A program made the translations under genes and the position numbers. 64,000 nucleotides of DNA from Clostridium transplantifaecale (lineage in GTDB: Bacteria > Bacillota > Clostridia > Lachnospirales > Lachnospiraceae). The stretch's first letter is position 1, and every line of letters begins with the position of its first letter. Location of the stretch: NCBI RefSeq assembly GCF_900626075.1, contig NZ_UYZY01000005.1, positions 310,001 through 374,000 on the forward strand, given 5' to 3'. Under the pieces are notes generated by a model that was given only the letters and a program-made list of their open reading frames with translations, made no database searches and was not told where the DNA came from. Positions 57,394-64,000 of this stretch are shown here, piece after piece.

Positions 57394-58428
57394 ATGAAGA
57401 AAAAAATCGTGGCAGCACTCACAATCGCGGTAGCAGCATCAGCTTTATTCGGCTGCTCAAACGCAGCATCCGAGACGAAAGCGCCGGAAACGACTGCTCC
57501 GGCAGCTGAGGCCGCAGCGCCTGCAGAGACAGCGGAAGAAAAAGCGGAGGAAGCGAAAGACAGCGCGGCCGAGGGCGGAAAGACATTCGGCGTCACCTAC
57601 TGGATCGAGTCGGATTTCTTTAAGACAGTGGCGGATTCCATCACGCAGGCGGCGGAGGCCGACGGAAATAAGACCGTTGTCGTGGATGCGCAGCAGGACA
57701 GTACAAAGCAGATCCAGATTATCGAAGACTTTATCGCACAGGATGTATCGGCAGTATTCTTAAACCCGGTTGACAGAGACGCCGTTGCACCGGCTCTCCA
57801 GAAATTAAAGGAAGCCGGAATTCCGGTCATCAACTTTGACTCTTCCGTTGCAAACCTGGAACTGGTAGACGCTTATGTGGCGACCGACAACATTCAGGCC
57901 GGAGAACTCTGCGGAGAATCCATGATTAAAGATTTCCCTGACGGCGGAAAGATCGCAATCCTCAATTACCCGGCAAACAGCGCCTGCCTGGATCGTGAGG
58001 AAGGTTTCATGAAGACAATCGAAGGCAAAGGTTTTGAAGTAGTTGCAACTTTTGACGCGGAAGGCACAGTAGAAAAAGGCCAGAACATCACAAGCGATAT
58101 TTTACAGGCTCATCCCGACATCGTGGCTATTTTCTCCATCAATGATCAGGCCGGCATGGGAGCGTATGCAGCATGCACGACATCCGGCGCAGACGTTGCG
58201 ATTTACGGTGTGGACGGCGCTCCGGAAGCAAAGCAGGTCATTGCAAAAGAGGGAAGTATCTACAAAATGACGGCAGCCCAGTCCCCGATTAAAATCGGAA
58301 CAAACTGCTATGAAGTTGCAAAGACAATTTTAGGCGGCCAGAAACCGGAACAGTTCCAGATTGACGTTCCTGCATTTACGATTGACAGCAGCAATATCAA
58401 GGATTACTTAAATGCCGGCTGGCAGTAA
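57394..58428 (+). CDS. Sugar ABC transporter substrate-binding lipoprotein
   Basis: This 344-residue lipoprotein has a type II signal (AASALFGCSNAA; lipidated cysteine at about residue 22) and an Ala/Glu/Pro-rich linker. The periplasmic-binding-protein fold is of the ribose/galactose type (VVDAQQDSTKQIQIIEDFI, VFLNPVDRDAVAPALQKL, DQAGMGAYAA, YGVDGAPEAK). It captures the sugar at the cell surface for the ABC importer encoded next. A terminator after it should make it more abundant than the membrane subunits. GGAGG precedes the ATG. Confidence 0.93.
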   Translation: MKKKIVAALTIAVAASALFGCSNAASETKAPETTAPAAEAAAPAETAEEKAEEAKDSAAEGGKTFGVTYWIESDFFKTVADSITQAAEADGNKTVVVDAQQDSTKQIQIIEDFIAQDVSAVFLNPVDRDAVAPALQKLKEAGIPVINFDSSVANLELVDAYVATDNIQAGELCGESMIKDFPDGGKIAILNYPANSACLDREEGFMKTIEGKGFEVVATFDAEGTVEKGQNITSDILQAHPDIVAIFSINDQAGMGAYAACTTSGADVAIYGVDGAPEAKQVIAKEGSIYKMTAAQSPIKIGTNCYEVAKTILGGQKPEQFQIDVPAFTIDSSNIKDYLNAGWQ

Positions 58429-58448
58429 ACAGAAGTAACGGCGTTTTT

Positions 58449-58481
58449 AGTGGGCGGCATGCGACTTGCCGCCCACTTTTT
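58449..58481 (+). terminator. Intercistronic terminator after the binding-protein gene
   Basis: AGTGGGCGGC and GCCGCCCACT pair perfectly and are followed by TTTTT. In this position partial read-through would set the ratio of binding protein to importer. Confidence 0.85.
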
Positions 58482-58539
58482 GAAGACAGGCCTTTTGAGG
58501 GAGAACCATAGGAAACGGGAAGATATGAAGGAGCAAAAT

Positions 58540-60030
58540 ATGGAACAGTTGCTTAAAATGGATGGAATTACGAAATCCTTTTCTGATGTAAAGGTACTGG
58601 AGGACGTCAGGCTGGAGCTGCGTTCGGGGGAGGTTCACGCGCTTCTCGGCGAGAACGGCGCGGGCAAGTCCACACTGATTAAAATCCTGGGAGGGGCTTA
58701 CAGCAGAGACGGCGGTGAGATATATGTGGACGGTAAAAAGGTGGAAATTACCAATGTAGACAGTGCGAAAAAACACGGTATCCGGGTGATTCACCAGGAA
58801 TTGATGCTGATCCCGTATATGACAATCGCCGAAAACATATTTCTTGGCCAGGAACCAAAGACGAAGTTGGGAACAGTTGACACCGCGAAAATGAATGCGG
58901 ATGCGGCCGCATTTTTAAGCGCCCTGGAGCTTAAGCTGGAACCGTCTCAGATAGTGGGGAAACTGAACATAGCGCAGCAGCAGATGGTCGAGATCATCAG
59001 GGCAATCTCATTTGGGGCAAAGATTATTGTCATGGATGAACCGACCTCCTCCCTCACGGACACGGAGGTGGATGTGCTCTTTGAGGCGGTGAAAAAGCTG
59101 AAGGAAAAGGGCGTGGGAATTATTTACATCAGCCACAGGATGTCGGAGTTAGATGTGATTGCGGACCGCATCACGGTGATGAGGGACGGAAAGTACATTG
59201 ACACGGTGGTGACGAAAGAGACTTCCCACGATAAGCTGGTAAGCCTGATGGTCGGAAGGACGCTCGGGGATTTGTACGAAAAACATAACCATTCGACCGG
59301 TGAAATTGTGCTGAGGACCAGGCATCTGGCATCGGGAAAGGAGGTAAGGGACGTTTCCTTTGATTTACACAAGGGGGAGGTGCTGGGATTCTCCGGACTG
59401 GTCGGTTCGGGGCGGTCGGAGGCTATGGCCTGTATCTTCGGCCTGAGAAAAAAGGACGGAGGCGTCATCGATCTGGATGGAAAAGAGACCAAAATACATA
59501 GTGTAAAGGACGCAATGGATCACGGAATAGGCCTCGTGCCGGAGGATAGGAAAAAAGAGGGAATTTACCCGGTGCAGGGAATCCGGTTTAATGCAACGCT
59601 GGAGGTGATGGGTGAATTTCTAAAAGGCGGGCGCTACGACAGGAAAAAAGAGCTGGAACTCACTAAGAGATATGTCGATGACATCATGCAGACAAAATAT
59701 GCGGGAGTGGAGCAGGCGATCGGGCGCCTGAGCGGCGGAAACCAGCAGAAGGTGATCATCAGCCGGTGGCTGCTGGTGACGAAGAAGATTCTGATTCTGG
59801 ACGAACCCACCAGAGGAATTGACGTAAAAACAAAATCGGACATTTATCATCTGATCGACAAATTGACGGCAGACGGTCTGTCCATCATTTTTATCTCCTC
59901 CGAGATGCCGGAATTAATCAACATGTGCGACCGGATCGTGGTTATGAACCAGGGGCGCACCACCGGAATACTGAATCGTGAGGAATTTACCCAGGAAAGA
60001 ATTATGGAATTATCGACAAAAGAAATCTAA
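58540..60030 (+). CDS. Sugar ABC transporter ATP-binding protein (two nucleotide-binding domains)
   Basis: This 496-residue protein is of the RbsA/MglA type with two fused ABC domains. The first has GENGAGKST, the signature region LNIAQQQMVEI and Walker B IIVMDEPTSSL. The second has the degenerate P-loop GLVGSGRSE, typical of this class, LSGGNQQKV and ILILDEPTRGID. It energises uptake with the next gene's permease. The start is chosen because AAGGAG lies six bases upstream; an ATG five codons earlier is possible. Confidence 0.95.
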   Translation: MEQLLKMDGITKSFSDVKVLEDVRLELRSGEVHALLGENGAGKSTLIKILGGAYSRDGGEIYVDGKKVEITNVDSAKKHGIRVIHQELMLIPYMTIAENIFLGQEPKTKLGTVDTAKMNADAAAFLSALELKLEPSQIVGKLNIAQQQMVEIIRAISFGAKIIVMDEPTSSLTDTEVDVLFEAVKKLKEKGVGIIYISHRMSELDVIADRITVMRDGKYIDTVVTKETSHDKLVSLMVGRTLGDLYEKHNHSTGEIVLRTRHLASGKEVRDVSFDLHKGEVLGFSGLVGSGRSEAMACIFGLRKKDGGVIDLDGKETKIHSVKDAMDHGIGLVPEDRKKEGIYPVQGIRFNATLEVMGEFLKGGRYDRKKELELTKRYVDDIMQTKYAGVEQAIGRLSGGNQQKVIISRWLLVTKKILILDEPTRGIDVKTKSDIYHLIDKLTADGLSIIFISSEMPELINMCDRIVVMNQGRTTGILNREEFTQERIMELSTKEI

Positions 60031-60048
60031 GGGGAAAGAAGTGAAATT

Positions 60049-61038
60049 ATGAAAAATAAATTTGGACAGTCGGTTGTCAACACGGTTAAAATGAATTTCG
60101 GAATTTTAATGGGCCTGTTTATCCTGTGTCTGGGCCTTACCTTTATGACAGATAAATTTGCTACGGTTACCAACTTTTTTAATGTGGTCCGCCAGATTAC
60201 CATCAATTTGTATCTGGCCTGCGGTATGACGTTTGTCATCCTGCTCGGCGGGATCGATCTGTCCGTCGGTTCGGTGATTGCGGTCACAGGCTGTGTCAGT
60301 GCGGGAATGATTACCTGGCTGGGACTTCCCGTTCCGGTGGGAATCGTGATCGGCCTATTCTTTGGAACGCTGATTGGGGGCCTGAACGGAATTATTGTTT
60401 CCCGCACAACGATCCCTGCCTTTATTGTGACTCTGGCTACCATGAACATCGGCAGGGGTATTGCCAGAATCTATACCCACGCCCAGACGATCGCCGTGCT
60501 CGACGATTCCTATACTTTCTGGGGAATGGGCAGTATCTTCGGGCTGCCTATCCAGCTCTACCTGATTATTGCAGTTGTGATTGTCTCCTCCTTTATACTC
60601 AACCGCACCAGGCTGGGACGCCATATCTACGCCACCGGGGGTAATAGGATGGCGGCGGAATATTCCGGTATTAATGTAAAATGGGTTACATTTTTTGTGT
60701 TTGCCTTCAGCGGATTTCTGGCGGCGCTGGCCGGAGTCCTGACTGTAGGAAGAACATTTACGGCCACGATGATCATGGGTGACGGCGCCGAGATGGATGC
60801 CATCGCAGCCGTTGTTCTCGGCGGCACCAGCATGAGTGGTGGAAAAGGAAGCATTTCCGGCACCGTGATCGGCGTCATTGTCATTGGAATCCTGAAGAAC
60901 GGCATGAACCTGCTGGGAATCGATTCTTCCTGGCAGTACGTGGTGCAGGGTATCGTAATCCTGATTGCCGTCTATATTGATTACATTAAATCCGGCGGTT
61001 CCCTTCAGGCTCTGGTCAGGTCACTGAAGCGAAATTAA
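60049..61038 (+). CDS. Sugar ABC transporter permease
   Basis: This 329-residue membrane protein is of the RbsC type with about ten helices. The conserved blocks are GMTFVILLGGIDLSVGSVIA, then TLATMNIGRGIARIYT, and the cytoplasmic loop YATGGNRMAAEYSGINV that contacts the ATPase; LGGTSMSGGKGSISGTVIGV follows. It forms the transmembrane pore. GGGGAAAG precedes the start, 18 bases after the ATPase gene. Confidence 0.95.
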   Translation: MKNKFGQSVVNTVKMNFGILMGLFILCLGLTFMTDKFATVTNFFNVVRQITINLYLACGMTFVILLGGIDLSVGSVIAVTGCVSAGMITWLGLPVPVGIVIGLFFGTLIGGLNGIIVSRTTIPAFIVTLATMNIGRGIARIYTHAQTIAVLDDSYTFWGMGSIFGLPIQLYLIIAVVIVSSFILNRTRLGRHIYATGGNRMAAEYSGINVKWVTFFVFAFSGFLAALAGVLTVGRTFTATMIMGDGAEMDAIAAVVLGGTSMSGGKGSISGTVIGVIVIGILKNGMNLLGIDSSWQYVVQGIVILIAVYIDYIKSGGSLQALVRSLKRN

Positions 61039-61094
61039 TGTTCCGCCGCACCGGAGCGGCGGCAAAAGATGATAAAGACAGGGGACAGATGGAT

Positions 61095-61646
61095 ATGAAA
61101 AGTAAGACAGTTGTAGAAAAGGTTTTGGAGGAGCTTTGCCAGTGCATTGAGAGTGTTCCGCTGGAAACCCTGTGCAGGCTGGCCGGGAAATTTGAAAGGG
61201 AAAATCGGATTTTCTGTGACGGAGCGGGCCGGAGCCGGCTCCAGGCGGAAGGATTTGCCATGAGGCTGACGCAGATGGGATTTCAGTCGAGCGTGGTTGG
61301 GGAACCCACAACACCCGCCCTGACGGGGGGAGATGTTCTTCTCATCCTCAGCGGTTCAGGAGAGACGCCTATGCTGATAGAACACGCTTCGAAAGCCAGG
61401 GAAATCGGAGCCGTGATTATCCTGGTGACAACCAGAGGGGATTCCACGCTCGGGAAACTGAGCGATGAAACCGTTCTTTTAAAAGCATCCGCCAAGAACA
61501 GGAAGTCCGGTGATTCCATACAGCCCATGGGGAGTCTTTTTGAACAGAGCGCCGGCATTCTCTGTGATATTATGGTTCTGCTTTTGATGGAGCGGTATCA
61601 GATAAGCAGTGAAGAAATGTACAGGAACCATAGCAATCTGGAGTAG
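61095..61646 (+). CDS. SIS-domain sugar-phosphate isomerase (HxlB-like)
   Basis: This 183-residue protein resembles 6-phospho-3-hexuloisomerase. The SIS fold begins FCDGAGRSRLQAEGFAMRL, continues DVLLILSGSGETPMLIE and ends SIQPMGSLFEQSAGILCDI, the HxlB-type end. HxlB converts 3-hexulose-6-phosphate to fructose-6-phosphate. No HxlA-type synthase is present, so it may act on another ketose phosphate from this pathway. ATG 61095 is preferred over 61089 by its distance from GGGGA. Confidence 0.82.
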   Translation: MKSKTVVEKVLEELCQCIESVPLETLCRLAGKFERENRIFCDGAGRSRLQAEGFAMRLTQMGFQSSVVGEPTTPALTGGDVLLILSGSGETPMLIEHASKAREIGAVIILVTTRGDSTLGKLSDETVLLKASAKNRKSGDSIQPMGSLFEQSAGILCDIMVLLLMERYQISSEEMYRNHSNLE

Positions 61647-61704
61647 CAGGGGAGAAGAGAGCAGAGAAAGACCGGACAAGGATAAGCGGAGGATGGGGTA
61701 AGCG

Positions 61705-62541
61705 ATGAAAGATAAGAAAATTAAGCTGGGAGCGGTTGCCTGGGGACTTCCCGGAGGAGGCCTCTATGCAGCGAGGACTGCCAAAGAAGCAGGGCTTGAT
61801 GGAATCCAGTTGGAACTAGGCAGCTATGAGGCAGGATATCCCCTGTCACAGAGAGAAGTGATGGAAGGATATCTGGAGGACCGGGAGCGTTATGGGATTG
61901 AATATCCGGCGCTTGTGTTAAACGACGTGATGGTCCATGAATTTATCCACGGCAGGAATACGCAAAACGGAGCGATTGCATATGATCAGATTGCTCTGGG
62001 AATTGAAACAGCCGGACAGCTTGGGATTGATCGGATTATGATACCGAACTTTCTTGAAAACCTGATCCGCAGTGAAGAACATACGGAGAATACGAAAGAG
62101 GCGCTGCGTTATGCCTGCCGCGCCGCCGCTCCGAAAGGAATCCTGATTCTGACGGAAAATGCACTGGACTCAGAAGCCCAGATACGGATGATGGAGGATC
62201 TGAACGAGCCAAACCTGAAAGTTCATTTTGATACGCAGAACTTCAAATTTAATTTTGATATGGATCAGTGTGAACAGCTCCGGGTACTGTATCCGTGGAT
62301 GGACAGCGTGCTCCATGCGAAGGACGGGATAGAGAATCCGGGGGATCGGCTGCTGGGACAGGGAAATACCGACTTCTTCGACCAGATGCGGTATCTGAGG
62401 CAGAAGGGCTTTGAGGGATGGATTGTCACGGAGAATTATTATAACCTGATGCCTCTCCGCGCCGAAGCGCCAAAGAACCGGCAGATGGAGCTGCTCAGGA
62501 GAGATATGGAAACAATACGAAGATGCTTTGAGAAGTATTAG
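61705..62541 (+). CDS. Sugar phosphate isomerase/epimerase (TIM barrel)
   Basis: This 278-residue protein belongs to the xylose-isomerase-like/AP-endonuclease-2 group that includes 3-epimerases and hydroxypyruvate isomerase. Visible are DGIQLELGSYEAGYPLS near the N-terminus, ILTENALDSE with a metal glutamate, VHFDTQNFKF with a metal aspartate, SVLHAKDG, and GWIVTENYYN at the end. It is probably the first or a side step in converting the imported sugar. It is the last gene of the cluster, before a terminator. Confidence 0.85.
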   Translation: MKDKKIKLGAVAWGLPGGGLYAARTAKEAGLDGIQLELGSYEAGYPLSQREVMEGYLEDRERYGIEYPALVLNDVMVHEFIHGRNTQNGAIAYDQIALGIETAGQLGIDRIMIPNFLENLIRSEEHTENTKEALRYACRAAAPKGILILTENALDSEAQIRMMEDLNEPNLKVHFDTQNFKFNFDMDQCEQLRVLYPWMDSVLHAKDGIENPGDRLLGQGNTDFFDQMRYLRQKGFEGWIVTENYYNLMPLRAEAPKNRQMELLRRDMETIRRCFEKY

Positions 62542-62578
62542 CAGGTTGGACAGAATAATGACGCTGCATATACTGATT

Positions 62579-62617
62579 AAAAAGCAGGGTACGAAGAAAC
62601 AGGTATCCTGCTTTTTT
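62579..62617 (+). terminator. Terminator of the sugar cluster
   Basis: AAAAAGCAGGGTAC and GTATCCTGCTTTTTT form a stem with one mismatch and a T-run. Confidence 0.88.
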
Positions 62618-62853
62618 GTACTGTTTTCGCAGGCACGGTAGTTTTTATGTGGGACGCCGGTATTGGTGCATGAAATACAGAAGCAGAAACGGATTCTTCC
62701 AGAAATAGAAAGTCCGGCAGGGACTGGTTTTACGGCAGAAATCGTTGTAAGATGAATAAAAGAGAAAGCAAAGGGGGCAGGAGGTAAAAAAGGAAAGCAG
62801 GGAAAGGCAAGGAAACGCAGGAGATAGAAAAGGAAAAGACAGGAGGGGGATCA

Positions 62854-63660
62854 ATGTCAAAGAATAAGGCAGCGAAAGCATTAAAAGCGAAAAAATTCCA
62901 AACAGGTGAAATCCGAGCGGGCAAAATTCAAGCGGACGAAATCCAAACAGACAAAATCCCAAAAGACAAAATCCAGGCCGGCAAGATCCGAACAGAAGAA
63001 ACCCGAATGAACATACCCCATGCGAAAGTATCCCGGGCCGGGGAAGTCCCAATGGAGCAGGCAGGCTATGGGATTCTGGAGGAATATAAAACTCTGCGGG
63101 ATGAGATTCAAAGCTATATCGATGCGTCAAACCAGATATACATGTTCATTTTTACCGCGGTAAGCGCCATCTATCTGCTGGCATACTATAATCATGATGC
63201 CAGTTTCTACATGATTACCTTTTTGGTCTTGCTGTTGACAAAATGCCGTCTGATTTTTTACCATGAAAGCCTGATTCGGATTGGAGAATATATCGGAAGC
63301 TGTATAGAGCCGAAGGTACCGGGGCTGAACTGGGAAACAAAAACGCGCGGGTTAGAATATGAAGTGACCGAAAAGTCGGTTAGTTATTTATTGGCGGAAT
63401 TACATTACTTTTCGTATACGATTATGTCTTTGGTGACGGTTGTCATTTTATGGGAGAGCGGAGAATGGAGAGAATACGAAAAATGCAGCAGGTTTATGAT
63501 GTGGGGAGCTATTGGCATTACAACGCTGATTATTATAATTCTCGATTTCGGGATGCGTTTTCGGACTTTCAGGGTGAGGGAAAACTATAGGAAGAAGTGG
63601 GAAGAAAGGCATGATAAGACAGAGGAACCGAACGCAGTGGAACCTGAGACAGGACGTTAA
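62854..63660 (+). CDS. Membrane protein with repetitive N-terminus, unknown function
   Basis: This 268-residue protein is not one I recognise. Residues 15-55 are a degenerate five-residue repeat (KIQADEIQTDKIPKDKIQAG), encoded by a 15-base DNA repeat and probably helical or pentapeptide-like. A helix follows (GILEEYKTLRDEIQSYIDAS), then membrane segments at about 98-135 and 190-235 (TIMSLVTVVILWE, WGAIGITTLIIIILDF) and a charged tail. AGGAGGGGG precedes the ATG in a long purine-rich leader. Confidence 0.65.
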   Translation: MSKNKAAKALKAKKFQTGEIRAGKIQADEIQTDKIPKDKIQAGKIRTEETRMNIPHAKVSRAGEVPMEQAGYGILEEYKTLRDEIQSYIDASNQIYMFIFTAVSAIYLLAYYNHDASFYMITFLVLLLTKCRLIFYHESLIRIGEYIGSCIEPKVPGLNWETKTRGLEYEVTEKSVSYLLAELHYFSYTIMSLVTVVILWESGEWREYEKCSRFMMWGAIGITTLIIIILDFGMRFRTFRVRENYRKKWEERHDKTEEPNAVEPETGR

Positions 63661-63701
63661 GAAATCATCGGCGGGGGTGCTCAAAGCGATTCCAAACATC
63701 A

Positions 63702-63730
63702 AAAAAACCCTTGAAAAATTCAAGGGTTTT
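63702..63730 (-). terminator. Terminator of tRNA-Thr
   Basis: AAAACCCTTGAA and TTCAAGGGTTTT form a tight stem. On the minus strand it follows the tRNA and ends in TTTTTTTG. Confidence 0.88.
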
Positions 63731-63735
63731 AATCG

Positions 63736-63808
63736 AGCTGCTGACGGGAATCGGACCCGTGACCTCCGCACTACCAATGCGACGCTCTACCGACTGAGCC
63801 ACAGCAGC
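63736..63808 (-). tRNA. tRNA-Thr (GGT)
   Basis: The acceptor GCTGCTG pairs with CAGCAGC. The D-arm is GCTCAGTCGGTAGAGC, the anticodon stem TCGCA/TGCGG carries the loop TTGGTAG with anticodon GGT, and the T-arm is ACGGGTCCGATTCCCGT. CCA is not encoded. Confidence 0.93.
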
Positions 63809-63830
63809 ATCTGACGTTTAAGCCTTGACT

Positions 63831-63859
63831 AGTGTACCACGGGACGACGGTTTTGTCAA
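63831..63859 (-). promoter_or_regulatory. Promoter of tRNA-Thr
   Basis: On the minus strand a perfect TTGACA and TACACT are 17 bases apart, about 20 bases before the tRNA. Confidence 0.85.
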
Positions 63860-64000
63860 CTATCTTATCCGCCTCTGAAAGAAAAATATTAGAGGAAAAT
63901 ATAGCCGTAGGAGGATGAAAGCTGCAATGCCTATCCGGACACGTTTGAACAGGCGGAGCCCCACAACATCCCGCCGGATCTGTCTCTGTTGAAAAACATG
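63860..64000 (-). CDS. C-terminal end of a basic membrane protein (partial)
   Basis: A minus-strand frame is open from the window edge to a stop next to the tRNA promoter. It reads RRDVVGLRLFKRVRIGIAAF, then ILLRLYFPLIFFFQRRIR. A basic stretch followed by one hydrophobic helix and a basic end is plausible for a membrane protein, but only 46 residues are visible and no family can be named. Confidence 0.35.
   Translation of the reverse strand, partial: HVFQQRQIRRDVVGLRLFKRVRIGIAAFILLRLYFPLIFFFQRRIR

Noticed and set aside
63611..63814. Plus-strand frame ending AADGNRTRDLRTTNATLYRL
   Set aside because: Again a false reading across a tRNA gene (tRNA-Thr, opposite strand).

Overview
This window looks like chromosomal DNA of a Lachnospiraceae-type Clostridium, in the general neighbourhood of [Clostridium] symbiosum and Enterocloster. 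That is inferred from the gene set (class IB PyrD with PyrK, LrgAB, VanZ, the cysS-mrnC-rlmB order, a tetrahydrofolate riboswitch before folT), strong purine-rich ribosome-binding sites, and TTGACA/TATAAT promoters with 17-base spacing. The core DNA is of mid GC content. One block of roughly 18 kb (about 29.4 to 47.5 kb) is visibly AT-richer and is the accessory part.

Layout. 0-7 kb: end of a PAP2 phosphatase, a riboswitch-controlled folate ECF component, an Mrp/NBP35 ATPase, a D-amino-acid transaminase, a small alarmone synthetase, LrgAB and a nitroreductase. 7-13.5 kb: pyrimidine genes pyrF-pyrK-pyrD and, after an Rpn-type nuclease gene, pyrE. The pyrFKD operon is bracketed by two pairs of large structured intergenic elements. 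13.8-22.6 kb: VanZ-like and other membrane proteins, an M29 aminopeptidase, a D,D-carboxypeptidase, an HD hydrolase, a glycosyltransferase, PAP2 and DUF2085 membrane proteins. 22.6-29.2 kb: a LysR regulator divergent from a carboxylate or amino-acid catabolic set (YfcC-type carrier, amidohydrolase, GltS-type symporter, DRE-TIM aldolase, 2-hydroxyacid dehydrogenase).

29.4-47.5 kb, accessory island: a 946-residue protein with the hallmarks of a single-polypeptide double-psi beta-barrel RNA polymerase (YonO/eukaryotic-RdRP type), a 58-residue HTH protein, six tandem zinc-ribbon paralogues plus remnants of others, and an intact 2266-residue tail tape-measure-like protein with one small companion. 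No capsid, portal, terminase or integrase is present. Two short palindromic insertions with target duplications sit inside it, and its right edge carries a deleted copy of the dehydrogenase gene found at its left edge. Beyond lie a secreted wall-repeat protein, a truncated gene, an unrecognised cytosolic/membrane gene pair that could be a defence module, and a HicAB toxin-antitoxin pair. Two tRNA genes close the island.

48.5-64 kb, core again: a lipid kinase, ispF, cysS-mrnC-rlmB, an SRAP-domain protein, then a complete sugar cluster (RpiR regulator, pentulose-phosphate epimerase, FGGY kinase, ribose-type ABC importer, SIS isomerase, TIM-barrel epimerase) for an unidentified pentose or rare hexose. 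After that come a membrane protein with a repetitive N-terminus, tRNA-Thr and the end of another gene.

The points most worth following are the polymerase plus tape-measure island, the covarying paired-stem elements around pyrFKD, the palindromic mini-elements, and the unrecognised two-gene module.
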